A stretch of DNA of 64,000 bases, from assembly GCF_905220565.1 (NCBI RefSeq), contig NC_059396.1, forward strand, positions 7,413,206-7,477,205. Reading direction: 5' to 3'. The notes beneath the pieces are model-generated. The model saw nothing but the letters and a program-made list of their open reading frames with translations, had not been told where the DNA came from and did not search any database. This document shows positions 25,709 through 39,500 of the stretch, piece by piece; position 1 is the stretch's first letter, and every line of letters starts with the position of its first letter. The translations under genes were made by a program, and so were the position numbers. Source of the stretch: Melitaea cinxia (taxonomy: Eukaryota > Arthropoda > Insecta > Lepidoptera > Nymphalidae).

Positions 25709-26560
25709 ACGGGGGAGATAAATAAATCTAGCTAGGATTCATTTTTAGAAAATGTCGTTTTATCCCTGTTTTTAGGCAATGAAAAAATGGCTACAATATC
25801 GTTAGAATAAGAAGGTAAATTTCGCATCTGTCAATAAAGTTGTAATAGCTCAGGGGAAATCGGCCGATCGCGCTCGGCCGAAAAGATCATGGTTCGAATC
25901 CTCACGTATTCCAGATCGATTATCGTTTTTTTTCTTTTTTTTTTCAAAAAAAAAATAAAATCGAAAAATATTATTCATATTTTATCAATATGTAATTTGT
26001 ATTTAAATATGATTTTCAAAAAACACGATTTACTAAAAATACCGAGCTAAGCTCGGTCACCCAGGTCCTTCACATTAAATGTATAGATTCGGTATCGTAC
26101 GGATCGATGTCAGTCTCTAGAACTCATCGCGCTCACGCTCATCTAAACTTTAACTAAAGATCGCGAAATGTTATTAATGTTTTCATTCAGACTTTTGAGA
26201 GAAAGAAACTTTTTGTTCAGAGAAATTATTTGGCATATATATTCCAACGTACAAAGACAATTCGAAACTTAATTCCTAATAAGGAAAGGCGTATGTGCTA
26301 CAATATGAAACCTGCTAGACGTTTACTAGGCATCCCGCGCGGTTATTGCGGTTAATTAACTTAATTATTATACTCATCAGCGTACTTGATGTCTATAGTT
26401 ACTTTTTGTGTAAGTCAAAATGTTTTGGATTTATACTCGTAGTTTATGCTTGTGGTTTATAGCTCTGCTTTAACAGATATAATGAAATTGTAACAGACAT
26501 AATAATATTTATTTATATTAAAAAGAAAAAAAACTAATAATTAGGTGTCTCTATGATAGC

Positions 26561-26935
26561 AATAATTGTGTTTGCTGGCAAACGAAAAAAACCGACTTCG
26601 ATTACATCGACTAGTCAAGTAAATAAGCATTCTCAAAGATTACTCCAATAGTTGTAATCAGATCTCGATGAAATTTAAATGTGACTATATGATAAACATC
26701 AGCTTTCTATTAAATTAAAAATTATCAAAATCGTTACACCTAGTAAAAAGTTATGCAGATTTTCAGGGGTTTCCCTCGATTTCTCTGGAATCCCATCATT
26801 AGATTCATCATAGATGGTTTCCTTATAATGGTACCACACCTGGGATATCTCCTTTCTAACAAAAAAAGAATTATCAAAATCGGTTTATAAGCGACATAGT
26901 TATCCCCGAGCTTACATAAAAAATATATATATTGA
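26561..26935 (+). repeat. Dispersed repeat family A, copy 4
   Basis: Starts AATAATTGTGTTTGCTGGCA and runs through 'CGACTTCGATTACATCGACT', 'GATCTCGATGAAATTTAAAT' and 'GGTTTATAAGCGACATAGTT'. Followed directly by a TA microsatellite, as copy 1 is. Confidence 0.75.
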
Positions 26936-26952
26936 TTTGATTTGAAAAAATA

Positions 26953-26960
<8 letters not shown>

Positions 26961-27022
<62 letters not shown>
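26961..27022. repeat. (AT)n microsatellite
   Basis: About 31 AT units. The open frame 26740-27096 (a Tyr-Ile run) is created by this repeat and is not coding. Confidence 0.97.
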
Positions 27023-27028
<6 letters not shown>

Positions 27029-30000
27029 TTGATATATTTGCTCTTTACTGTTCTGATCATGGAGGTCGTACTTAATATTTGAAACACCGTTACCAATTAG
27101 TTTCTACTCTATAAAAAAATCCTAGTGACATTGTAACGAAGTTTTTTTTGGATACCCTTTTATTTTAGATATTATAACTGTCTCTGTCTTTACTATAAAC
27201 AATAAATAAAGAGGTCAAATCCACATCTGTCGTATGTCTGTTTATCAATACAACATCATGCAGAGTAAAATAGAACAGTAGAGCAATAACCAATGAAGTT
27301 AACACAGATAAAACCGTACAGGGTGGCTAGTTTACCGAAATATTTTTTATTCTGTCAAGCAGCTAAGTCATTAAAAAAAACTGGCAAATTTATTATATTA
27401 CGTATTATTTAAGAAAGGAAGATTTGTAATTTCTACACTCTAGTCTTAACATTTGAAGCAGCAAATAAAAAAGAAAATTTAAAACATATCATACGTCAAC
27501 AAACAATATTCTATTAATATTTTATATCTCAAAGCTACCTCAAACACTTCTGTCAGATATTTTATTATCGTTAATGTTCGGCTATAACTACACAGAAAGC
27601 TTGTAGCGGGATTTGATCGGTGGCAATAGATCACGTGGCCGTCACAAGATATATGGGCGTAGCCGACTATCGCTCGTTGCAACGTTACATTGTCCATAGC
27701 CATACCACAACCTGTTTGCAACTAAAGCAATATCAGAAAAGTTATAAATAGATAGAACTTCCTCAGCAACAAAATGTTCATTTTGCTTCTATCCTTCCCG
27801 CGTCAATTACATTAAATCAAGTACTATACTGTTTCAATATTGTTGCAAAGTAATAATCTGATATCGCAACAACCGAGTGCTAGTGAATATTAAATCAATA
27901 ACTTCGAATAAGATACGATGTGTGTCGTATGACAAGGCAAGCGTTCTTGTGGTTTTCTTGCAAGGATGACGGGATTGTGATATGCTAATGCGGTGAGATC
28001 CAATGTTGCAAGTGTGAGCGAGATGGGCTAAGGCTATGTCTGCTTTCGAGTGGACAAAGCGCACGATGCGCAAGGAAACCGGTTATACTTGTTTATTTTG
28101 CACGCATTCCTGTCGAGCAGTCGGGAATGAGCGAGCCATTCCTGAACGGATCAGGAACTCGCTTTCTAAACTGTACGGATGGCCTTGAATTTTAAACAAT
28201 CTGTATGCCAAGTTAAATTTTGAATAACATATGGTCTTTTCTGTATTTGTTGTCCTCAGGTTTAACACTTTATTTCTAAACTTAATTCATATTGGTTTTA
28301 TTTTACAAACAACTTAAATTTATACCTACGTTCGTAATAAAACCTGTAAGTGAAATGGAAGTAAAAAAGATAATATTAAATAAACACCTGTGTTTTGGTA
28401 GAGCTGCAAGTATAAATACCTGCTTAATTATGATGAGATTACGGGTCTAACAATTATACGAAATAACAGCATACATTCGCCAGGTTTGTTATACGTTTAT
28501 TTGCATACATAAAAGGACTTTCTAGGGTGAAAATATCTTAGCTGCGAAATTATACTGGTTTCGTGTCACGTCCACGATGAGAATTTACTTTAATTGGCAA
28601 ATAATACGTAGGGCAATTAAGGATGCTAAGTCGGGTAGAGGCGCGCGTGACGCGACTAGTGAATGTAGTAGATATTCAATTATGCAAACACAGTCGCGAA
28701 AGAACACCCGAAGCTCCCCAACCAACTCGCTTTGAAAAATGTATTTGTTGACCCTTTAGAGTGCTCTAATTAAATATCCAAATGGAATGAAATTACTTTA
28801 AAAATAAAATTATACGTAATATACATAGCGAGGGCTCGTTCTAAGCGGTTCCCGTCTTTCATTTGTGCGTAAGTCTTAACAATAATTTTGACTGTATTTA
28901 TATTTATCTCACTATCTATACTTTCACATCTGCTAAGAACGTGTGCAACTATTTTGTAACACCGTCTCTTCTAATTATTTTTAAATCTTTGCTAAATCGT
29001 AAAATTTTCTCACTGTCAAATAAATAAAAAATGTATATTAAGCTTTGTCTCATAAACCTAGACGAAACGAACGTCGCGAACGTTACGTACGCGTGCTATA
29101 ACTATGTTCCATTAAAAGTACTTTAAGTGCATAACTACGTAAAGGAGTGACGTGTCGAGATAGCTCTGCGAAAGCACTTGAGTTACGCGATACTCGCCTG
29201 GGGGACACAGGAATTGTCATGTAAAACGTCCTACGAGTGCGGCACGAGGCGGAGTTTAGCCTCCGGCTGAAAATGCACTTTCTCGAAATGATTGCTGTTA
29301 TTTAGAAACGAAGGCCGGCGACCTTAGCAGAAAAATGGAAATATGACGGACGAGTCGCGAAACCACTAGGCACATACTTACACTAGATAACCGATTACGA
29401 CTAACCCATCTTATATTCAAATGTTTAAAAAATGGTTTCAAGTTGACTCATTTCTAAAAAAAACTTTAATGCATACATAACGTAGACGTATGTGCCAGAC
29501 AAAATAATGTGTACAAGCGTTAATCAAAATTATTTGCTAAGACGATCTAGAGATAGCAAATTTCATTTGAAAGTGGATACCGTTGTACCTACTAAAGTGC
29601 AATACCAAAATAGAATAGGTATATGCGTACCATTGTGAAATGTACGTGTTAAGCAATTAGTATTTTTTAAATATTTCATTACAAATATGAATTTGCGTCT
29701 TCACAGCTACTCCCACAGACATGCACACGTACAAAACATGTTTATTTTTTTTTCTTTATATAAACATATGCTATACAAGATTGGTTTACACACTGAAACG
29801 GTTAGTAAGGATCGAAAGATGTATTTTCACATTCGATAGATATGCCGATTATTTCCACTAAACTAATTATATAAAATAATTTCCATCCATCCACAGATGG
29901 TTGAAAATCGTCTCTAGTTTGATTCTACTACTAAAAATCTTGATGGCAGAGTATAATTAAAAAGAAAAAGGTTTTTTTGCTCCACATAAAATCTTTGCTG

Positions 30001-33000
30001 CCTCCACTCATCTCTTTAGAAGTCAAAGTTCAAAAAATCGCTTTATAATAAGCCCCTGCGTCATGAAAAACAACATTCTAAATTTCTGTTGCTATTTAAT
30101 AAACTAGGATAGAAGTTTCTGTAAGATTAGATTCAAGAAAATTAAATAATTAAGAAAATTAAGTAATATACGACACATACTGATACATTCATTAATTTTT
30201 CATCAAAAGCCAAATAAAATTACATAATGGGAACTTACTAGTTTTATTATACTAGTATTATATTTAATTTTATTATTTTATTGGCAAGACATTTAGGCTT
30301 TATCAACCCTAACTCAAAAGAGTGAAACTTCGAAATACTCTGTTACCGTGTTTTCACATCGTGAAAAAGCCCTACAAAATTCCACATGTTAACTAACATC
30401 AATAGTAGACTCTGCAATAATGAATCAGACATCGTGTTATTTTATAACTATAGTAAACAATATATGTCAGTAAAAATAATAAAAATAAGGCTACATATCT
30501 TGGTAGCAATTATTTTTTGTCTCCATTGTCTCCCACGTATATTTTTTAGAAATGTGAATGAACCTCAGATCAACACTTTAATTTCATTCTAAGCGACCCG
30601 CCACGATTTCACTACTACATTATATTATTTAATTCAGAAATATTATAATCAATCCATGCCAACCAATTTCTCCACCAGTGACTGTATTCATCCAACTATC
30701 ATCAAGCACTCGCTGTACCCTATTGTTCTTAACTTTTATTATCTCTGAAGCAATTGATCCAAATACAATAGTTCAACAGGCAATCTTCATCTACAGATAT
30801 CGCTTAAAATTACAACTTCATTTAACAAAAGATAACTACTGTATAAAAGAAATAATGTCTTAACATTACTAATCCTATTTTATCAATAGATATAAATCCG
30901 CTACTATGAATATTGTTTATTGGTTATTTTGAAAAAGTTGTTTGTGTGTACATAATATATAGGTGAGCTTTTGTGCATTTTATTGGCTATTTTCCATAGT
31001 ATGAAAAAAAAAATTGTATTATTCAAAATGGGTAAATATGGTTACGCAGAAACAGGAGATTAGATAGAACACAGTTGTTTCTATATGAGTCTAATATTAT
31101 GAAATAAAATAAAGTTTTCAACCATCTAAACAAATATACAATGTTGCGTACATTTTATTAGGTGCTACGTATTCAAAAACGCACATTGTTTATAAAAAAA
31201 TAAAAGAGAATACTCAGCTCTAAAGATTTATGCTCAATAAACATTGAACATTACGTTTATTACAAGCAGTCTATGACTCATTTTCCTGCATGCATTTATC
31301 CATAGTATCAATTTGGTTGGCATTTAAACTTGACATTTTTATAACTTCTAACATTGTTTACATAACTTTTTTCATAAAAAAAAAATAAAGATAAAAAATA
31401 AAAAAATAATCACAAACCCAAAAGCGTATTTTTTACCCTAATGAATATGCATTGCTATCTTACGAAAATTAATTTTATTATTTAAAAATAAAAATTTTAT
31501 TATTAATAAATATAAATTTCAAAAAATTGCGCACGCAATTGCCAAAATATGAAATATGCCAACGGAAGAGCAGTTGGTTAACGCACTGCTGGCGTTAGAT
31601 TCTATGCGTGTACCATGATGCAAGGTGCCAAGGTCGAGGCTGATACACTTCGCATGCAAATGGGCACAGATAAAGTCACGCTCATTACGCCCGACACCCA
31701 CCGACGAGGTCTATTGCGATTATGGGCCCTGTTTGAGACGCTTTTATTTTATTACGGATGTGCTGAGAAAGGAGGTTAATGCTGTTAAATTTCACGCAAT
31801 GTTTCACCCCGTTGTTGCCTATAGGGGTAGAACTGCATACTCTTATGTTAAATGAAACGAAATACGTCGGGATCCTATTTAAATACCCGTATTTTGACAA
31901 AAAGCTACTTAGAATATGATATACTGGATAATATGTTATAATTATTAATATTTTAGTAAAATTAATCAGAACGATGACTTAAGAGAAGATTAAATGTGAG
32001 GTGAAGGGAAGGAGTGAATTTTGGCTCTCCGGATAGTATCAGTGGACTGACTAAGCGTGCGTTAACTTTGTGAGCTATTTATGTGATTTTCCACGTTGCT
32101 AGAGACATGTCTCTCGAGCCTCATCGTTTAATTAAAGGGCGAGGGGGATGGTTGCGCGGGGCTCGAGGAGCACGGTATAATGGCGGCGCAATATCGGATG
32201 GAAATGCGCGGCATGTAGGAATGCGCCGCACGCTGCCCCTCGCGAACGATTCGTGGTATTTTTTATTGACGACTCTAGAAATGCTAGTGAGAATCGTCGA
32301 TGTGGTTTCCATTAAACGAGGAAGATTAATACAAGTTCATTACGAAAAATAAAATTCATATCACTTTCTGACAAGGTCGTGATATCGGAACGCACATTGT
32401 GTCTGATTGATTGTGTATGATTGATATATGATTGATATAGTAAACAAGTTTTTATATTCGCTATTGTAATATCAGGTGAAGCGCTATCCAAAAATACTGT
32501 GCCTAATGGACACGAAACGACAGTATATTTCATCCACGATCTGCTCTCAGTGGAAAGATTAAATTTAGAGACTAACGTTTTTAGAAAGCGAGAATTCAGC
32601 TCGCGCGTCACTTCTCTCGACGAAACGTTTTATAGTGTTAAAAGGAATTTACTTACGTAGATAGAGTGCATTTGTCAATATTTATACACGTTGTTCACAT
32701 AGAAGCTGGTAACAACAAAACAATTTCGTAGTACTTTCCAGTAACATATACTGAATAGTTACATTTAAAAATATAATTAAATATATTGTTAAATTATTAT
32801 TTCCGTTTTTCCGAGAGTTTAAGTAGTAAATCATGGGCTAGTTAGTGTAAGAAGCGCACGATTCCAATCGGAGGGCAATTTAAGCGGAGAGTGGCGAAAT
32901 CGGCGAGCGAACGAAACGTGACACCCTACTTATCACGGTACGTGAAAGTAAGATGTATTAACTTCTAAATCATACATAACGGTTACTAGGCAATTACTAA

Positions 33001-33689
33001 AACAATGAAACGATGATATGGACAAAATTATATATATTTAAGGATTGACAGAGAATGATCGTTACAACGGTTCACCTAGGATTGGTAATAGTCGTGTTTA
33101 TTTCAGTCAGTATCCGAATAATCAAGCGAAACCAAACGTTGGTACAATTAGAATTGAGCGTCAGTTTATACAGCAATTATTTAAAGCAGGTTCGCGTTCA
33201 ATGTAGGTCAGTTTGAGTGATTTTAAAATCTAATACCACCGTCAGCATGGTACCTGAATGTTCACAGTCGTGCAATGTTAATAAATGCTTGCCGGCAAAA
33301 CAGCGAGTTTTGATCAGTCGTGTTAATTATGCTAATTGGCTTTAGGATACGGAATAAAATAATCTAATGCCGACAAGAACCGATATTTATTGGGTAATTT
33401 CAAAGGCAAGCTTTAGTACTTTCGTTTACATAAATTGTAAAAAGTCAAAAGATAATCTTCAGTATTACGAATAAGTGCTATTTATATAATATTGATAGTG
33501 ATTAAAGTATAATATTAATAAATAAAGTACCTACGTAAATAGGTAACATAAATCTTTAAATGTATTCTGTTACTTATAAATCTAGTACCATTTCTGCAAT
33601 GAATTTAAATATCTTGAACCAGATTATATGCATGCACGCATTTGCAATTGCAGAGCAGTATAAATGGAAAAAAAAATCTGGATAGAGAC
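27023..33689. other. Presumed mbl intron, nothing assigned
   Basis: About 6.7 kb of AT-rich sequence with short chance ORFs. Slightly GC-richer zones occur at 29130-29350 and 32100-32300 (the latter open on both strands, no domain). At 31560-31600 a weak A-box-like phrase (GAGCAGTTGGTTAACGC) is seen without a matching B box. Confidence 0.6.
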
Positions 33690-33800
33690 GCCCTAATCCC
33701 CTAGTAGTTCCTTACCCGTTCCTGAGTAGAAAAACCTTCTCCTACATGGAGAAAGAGGCTTATTCCTAACAGTGATATGTTACAGGCCGAATCAATAAAA
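33690..33800. repeat. LINE 3'-end relic
   Basis: 'CTTCTCCTACATGGAGAAAG' and 'AGGCTTATTCCTAACAGTGA' followed by 'TGTTACAGGCCGAAT' are the reverse-strand counterpart of the relic at 6905-6980. Degenerate, boundaries approximate. Confidence 0.55.
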
Positions 33801-34318
33801 ACACAAATTTATCTATAACCGGGTTTATGGAGTCACCATGTAACATTCCTAATTATGTGTACGTAGCGTGAGATATCATAGTAGTATGTAAAAAATATTG
33901 TAACGAGCAGGCAACGCTAGAGTCAAAAATATGTATCTTGGCACAATTAATTGACAAATTAAATGGTTTAGGAGAGAGTTAATATATGAGAAAAACTATT
34001 CCCTATTTGGCATTTCTCTATATTTACCACAATACGAAAGAAAAATATATATTTTCTACTTTCATGTAGACTTTCGTTGACAGTATGGTAGGTACAATAT
34101 ACCTAACTATCCGATTCACCAAGCTGCCAATATGGAATTTCTAACCAATCAATACCAATAATTTTAAAAATAAAGATTTTTTTTCTTATGCCTCAGTCCT
34201 CCCTTGACTATGGTTGCTGTATTCGAAACGTTGGGCATCTAAAAAACTTAATAAACTGCGGTAGTATTTGGAATAATTTGTTTCATTATAATTAAATAAA
34301 AGAAAGAAATATTTCTTT

Positions 34319-34342
34319 AAAAAAAAAAAAAAAAAAAAAAAA
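34319..34342. repeat. Poly(A) tract, 24 bp
   Basis: Homopolymer A run; possible retroposon tail, but no recognisable retroposon body lies upstream. Confidence 0.95.
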
Positions 34343-34349
34343 CAAAAAT

Positions 34350-34373
34350 GTCTCATGTTTATTAACATGAGAC
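34350..34373. repeat. Perfect 10-bp inverted repeat with 4-nt loop next to poly(A)
   Basis: GTCTCATGTT, loop TATT, AACATGAGAC: a perfect hairpin. It starts 7 bp after a 24-bp A run (34319-34342). It could be the end of a processed insertion or simply a cruciform-prone sequence; no function can be assigned. Confidence 0.7.
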
Positions 34374-35331
34374 TACTTAAAGCATTCTTTAGGCAGTTAA
34401 AATTGCCATTCAAGACGGTCCCAGTGCAACATGTCAACTGACCCACTTATTATTATTTGTTTGTCTATGTGATTGTTGTGTACACGGCAGGAATGAATAG
34501 CTGGGTAGAGAGCCATCAATCGGCGCGGGAGGGCAGGCACGCGGTCGGCCGCAAAGTTCGCAACCTGTGAAACAACTCTGGCATACCGAACAAAGCGCAA
34601 GTCGAGATTACTGCCAGCTTTTAAACGCTCCAAATGTTCTATAACGGAACATTTAGCGAGCAGCTTCTAAAAATAGTAAAAAGGACTAAATTAAGTTCAG
34701 CTTATCGATTCGCAACGCGTACTTCGTTCCGTTTTCCTCTTTTGATAACAATGGCTGTGATCCATTTTAAGAGTTCAAGAATCGGCAGATGTCGCTTTAA
34801 CAAAAACAAAAACATGCCACTAAAACGAGGGCTGTTAGGCGGTGAAAATTATAATCAAATAATTTCATATCATTCAAACTATAGCTTCAGTTTCGATTGT
34901 ATTAGCATTTTAAGAATTTGTCATTGATTTTAAAATACATTGATTATATTAGAAATGCGCTGTTTAAAAGCGGATGGCGGTATGATGAAACTGGACGCGT
35001 GGGTGTTAGCTGTACGCAATTATATATTTGCGACTCGTCGGTGTGCCGAGTAACACCGGTTATCGCAGCAACTGTCACAACTCACCCCAACCCACGTCCA
35101 TGTCGTTTTTAAGTATAAAACATTTAAATAAAACACATAAATGCATATTATTGCGTCGTTTTGTTAATATATTTGAAATTGAAAAATATATTTTGAAACT
35201 AAGGGTATATATTATATTTAGCTAATCTCTGATAGAATGTAATGACGTTTTAGCACATGTTAATGAAGCAATAAATTATTGTAGACATTTTAACTTCATA
35301 CATACATAGTCTGATTAGACTAGCAATTGCA

Positions 35332-36569
35332 TAGTCTGGCCATAAATATTGTTACAATATTTTCGGGCCAATTAATTGTAAAATATTTTGTGATATCAAA
35401 ATGGAGTGGAGTGATAAAGGGAACCGAATCGCTGTGATTGCATTACACTAAGTATGTATGGAGCTAAATACAATTTTTAAAACTCTCCATACGCTTGTCC
35501 ATAGTCAAATGTTTGTGTACCGGGCTATTGATAGATTCAATGAAACCTCCTCTGTTTGAGACAGAAAAAGATCTGACCGTCCACGTAGTGTTTGTACGAA
35601 ATAGGCGATCAAAGCAGTAAGGGAAAGAAGTTGAAGAAATCCTGTCCGAAAGCAAAAGATTTATCTCGGGAGATGAAGATAGCACCTGGATCCATTTTAC
35701 GTATTTTAAAAGATGACTTAGGACTTATAGCCTATAAGAGTCACACTGGTCATTTCTTAACTGATAATTTAAAAAAGAATAGGGTGGTAAAATCAAAACA
35801 ACCACTTAAACGGTATGCAAAGGGAGGTCATAGAAAAATTTTGTTTACGGATGAGAATTTTTTTACAATTGAGTAATATTTTAACAAACAAAATGACCGT
35901 GTTTATGCTCAAAGCTGTAAGTAAGCTTCCCAATTAGTCAACTGAGTACAATGTGGGCATAATCTGACTTAAGTGATATTTTGGTTAGATGTTAGCTATG
36001 AAGGGGGTGACTGTGTGGTGGGCCCATATTTTTGTAGAAAAGGTATCAAAATATCGGCACAAGTGTATCAAGGTACCATCCTCGAGAAGGTAGTTAAGTC
36101 CCTTAACAGCACCATATTCAATAACCAAGAATGGTCCTTTCGGGAAGACTCAGCGCCGGGTCATAAAGCTCGATCCACCCAATCTTAGTTAGAGACCAAT
36201 GTTCCGGACTTCATCAGAGCTGAAGACTGGCCGTCATCTAGTTCCGAACTTAATCCACTGGATTATGAGTTATGGTCAGTTTTAGAGAGTATGGCTTTCT
36301 TTAAATTACATAATAATTTGGGAGTCCCTAAAACAATTCATACGATCGGTAGTAAAGAATTTTCCCATGGAAAGAGTGCGAGTATTGATAACTAGCTTCA
36401 ACGTTTAAAGGACTGTATTGTAGCCAATGAAGACCACTTCGAATAAGCTTTATATATTTTTGTTGGTTTTATATTAATTTATTAAACTAACACACTACAA
36501 TAGTAATAAATGTTATTTGCAATAGAAAAAACTGTTTTTATCTTCGTAACAATGTTTAGGACAAGACTA
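35332..36569 (+). mobile_element. maT-like mariner (Tc1/mariner superfamily) element, degenerate
   Basis: A 1.24-kb element flanked by TA dinucleotides (35332-35333 and 36568-36569), the expected mariner target duplication. Imperfect terminal inverted repeats follow: 35334-35356 (GTCTGGCCATAAATATTG..) and the complement of 36545-36567 (GTCTTGTCCTAAACATTG..). They match at most positions. Inside is a decayed transposase on the plus strand. The size fits a nearly complete maT-type element. It sits in the presumed mbl intron, about 4 kb downstream of the coding exon and in opposite orientation to the gene. Confidence 0.9.
35401..36446 (+). pseudogene. maT/mariner transposase relic (DD37D)
   Basis: The transposase can be followed from an ATG at 35401 (MEWSDKGNRIAVIAL) to a TAA at 36444-36446 after NEDHFE. 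The N-terminal helix-turn-helix region is recognisable (FVYRAIDRFNETSSV, then DRKRSDRPRSV). Catalytic aspartates: first at 35850-35852 (FTDEN), second at 36147-36149 (REDSAPGHK), third at 36261-36263 (LNPLDYELW). The last two are separated by 37 codons, the DD37D spacing of the maT clade. At least nine in-frame stops break it, several at former Trp codons (TAG at the residue before LETNVP), plus at least one frameshift near 35655. No active protein can be made. Confidence 0.9.
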
Positions 36570-39500
36570 TGTATTTATTTGCAAAAAGTTTTTAAATTGA
36601 GAATACACGTAAAAGATTAAAAATAAATATTAACCCATTAATTGCTGATACTATCTGTTACTTATTAAATCCGACAGTTTGAACTAAAGCGACTGACTGG
36701 CTGACTTTTGACTGCTTTCTGACAATTTTAGCCCTTTAACTAAACTTAATTAGATGTTTTTATTGTCAAGATTTACACGAAAACTTTTCGAGGATTCAAT
36801 AAGACTTAAAACCACTGTCGAAAGTTCTGTAATTACAAAAGTTTTTTTAACCAATTTGGTAGATAAAAAGAAAAATAGTCATTTAAAAGTATGTATATAA
36901 ATTAACGCCGTCCCATTTACGGAGTAGAATTTTGTTTAAAAGGAAAAAACAAACAAAATGAACAAATGTTGCACCGCGATGATGTCAGAGTCTGGTTGAC
37001 TAAGCAAGTAGTCGAGACCGCTGTGAATTCGTGACACAATCAAAGATTGACGCTTTTGTCGATTATATAATTAAATTATCTAACTTTTACTCACGCTTTT
37101 TATAACAATGGATAATTAAAGCTTAAAAAACTTTATAAAATATATCTATGCTACAGCTTCACGATTGTGTAAATTTCTTTCATTTATAATATTTATGTTT
37201 ACAATTAAATCTTTAGTCTAATGAGGCTGACTATGCTGACATTTGATACGTGCACTAAGCGGATGTCACAGTGTAGTCATTTGTTTTGTATGGGCAAAAG
37301 CAGATAAGCAGTATTCATTCATGTCAATATACACATAACGTCATAAATATAAAACAGTTTTTTTAAAGATGTCGTAATCTAATGTAGATTCGGGTAGGCG
37401 TTCGGAAGATCTTCACAATCCGCACTCGCTTTGATCAAAATAATCACACATGGTCAACGATTCATGGCCATTTTAATGTCAGGTGACGGACGACTCGGCG
37501 CTCACATGCTAAGCATTAGTATGAAATCCGGTTTGATACAGTGGCTTTGACGCCGGAGTTGGTTAGATTAGGTGAATAAGTCAATAAGCTCGTTTTAATT
37601 AATACAACACGTAGCCTAATCAAATATGACCCCCTCGTCATATCGCGTAATTGAAGACTTAATCACGGGAGACATTTTCGCGGTGCGGCGGGATGCGGGC
37701 GAGGGCGGGCTTGTTTGATCAGCTCTCGATTGCGCTCGGAACATGTGACAATTTACACTAAGATGGCGGACTTAATCGCGAATGTAACTGGTTTATTCCT
37801 CAGAATTCTACGTCTGTAAAGGCGCATAAGTAATAACTAAATTCTCTCTAGTCTAAATACGGTTTCGTCCGTCATTGTTTTATTACTATAATTGTCTGAT
37901 CTTTAGCAACAAGCTCCTACCTAAGAACTTGATGCTTTGTATAAAATTTGTTTACAGTTTTTCCTAATTAGCTTTAATAAACGAGTGCGCAATGATCTCT
38001 ACAACTGAAATTCGTTGTTCTCAGTTTAATTTTTGCTTATTATATTATATATATATTATATCCCATAAATTTAAGTCAACCTAATTGAGAATTCCATGTT
38101 TAAATAATCCGTCTGGTCTATGAGGTGTTATTAATCATAATATGAGTAGATTATAAATTAGAAAGACCCATTTAATGTATTAAGTCAGAGAAATATGAAA
38201 AATGAATAATGAGTGCTATTCGAGGATCCGCGGGGATAATTTAGGAGTTTAAGAAACTTTCCAGTTAGGAAGTGAGATTGCACCAAAATCGAAGATAAGC
38301 ATTGGCTGCACTGGTTGGAGCAAAGGGTTCGACGTCGACAGCTCCATTGTTGCACGCTGATAACACGATGCACAAAATCCTTACAATACACGACGCTTGC
38401 CTATTGTTTAACGTCTCGGGCTAAACATGACCGCTTTAAACGTATTAGCTTGCAGTTTATACCTATCTATACCCGAATGCAACTACCGCTTTGAAATATT
38501 CATGTTTTATCTACGTATTATGATTTACATACGAAATTTATATGTATTTGACTACGTGTGAACTCAATAGTGAAAAATATAAATTGTTAAGCATTAATAA
38601 CATACGGTTTTTATTTTATGTATCCACGATATATCGTTATAGTTTTTGTCAATAAAGATAAAGACGCATAATAAAGCGAAAGTTATTTTGCATTTATGTC
38701 GATAACCTTTAACGCCTACAGATGATGCGGAGAAGCTGAGAACGAGGTTCGACAGTGACTTTAAAGGTGTACGTTTATCTGCGCCGAACGAGTTATTGAA
38801 AACAGCGCGGACAATCGAGATGACAGCCGTGAAAATCTTTCCAGAGTGAACGGATACGCTTCCCATATCTTTTCATCGTATTATTCAGCAGAGTATCAAA
38901 GAAAAGTATGATGAAACATATAAGGAAACATTTCGAGACATTTTTAATTCTCTTTATTTACCTCCTTTTAAAAACAATATGTTTTGTTATTCAGGTAAGG
39001 CAGCATATGTAAAACTACACATTATAATTGATTTTCATCCTATTATGCTGTGCTAGTGTTATCTAACGTATATTAATACTGGAATAATTTTTATCGCGAA
39101 GCATTCGCCAAATATATAGGTACGTCACGTTATTTAACTGAACTGATAAGGTCGTATCATGAAATTCCCAACAAAGTGGACGATAAATACATTGTGCGGC
39201 TACAAATTAAAATAGTTTAAAAAAAAAACCATATCAAGGCCTAACCTAGTGAAGTTTCGGTCAAGTAATATTTATGAAAAATATAATATTATGATATCGT
39301 TCAGTAGTTCTGGATGGCGATGTAGATATTAAGGATAACGATTACATTATAAATGGAAAAATAATGACACGGAATTATTACATAACTTTCGAACATATCG
39401 ACCGAAATGACTACAATAAGCTAAGGCGCCGTCGAGTCATCGGTCTGTTCATTATGTTAGCACGATGCCAATTCCCATACAATGGTAGACGGCTACGGTG

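Larger units (their letters stand above)
25236..26066 (+). mobile_element. tRNA-headed non-autonomous retroelement, copy 2 (composite, nested)
   Basis: The outer element starts at the (TA)n tract and 'CTCGGAAACGGCTCC', continues after an internal insertion at 25709, and ends in the 'GAGCTAAGCTCGGTCACCCAGGT' tail near 26066. From 25729 on it matches copy 1 (4921-5420). The tRNA-like segment (about 25840-25915) has A-box-like TAGCTCAGGGG and a good B box GGTTCGAATCC (25891-25901). A LINE-tail insertion at 25319-25696 splits it. The element may itself be an ancient fusion of a tRNA-SINE with another repeat, since both copies share the same order. Confidence 0.7.
33801..35331. other. Presumed mbl intron, nothing assigned
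   Basis: Holds the poly(A) run, the 10-bp hairpin and a GC-rich patch at 34500-34620. Frames at 34397-34633 (minus) and 34634-34927 (plus) have no motif. Confidence 0.6.

Noticed and set aside
26740..27096. 118-codon frame with a Tyr-Ile run
   Set aside because: Produced by the TA microsatellite and repeat family A.
31555..31660. Possible tRNA-like head (GAGCAGTTGGTTAACGC)
   Set aside because: No B box or acceptor stem found at the right distance.
34186..34446. Frame containing a Phe run
   Set aside because: Created by the poly(A) tract read on the minus strand.
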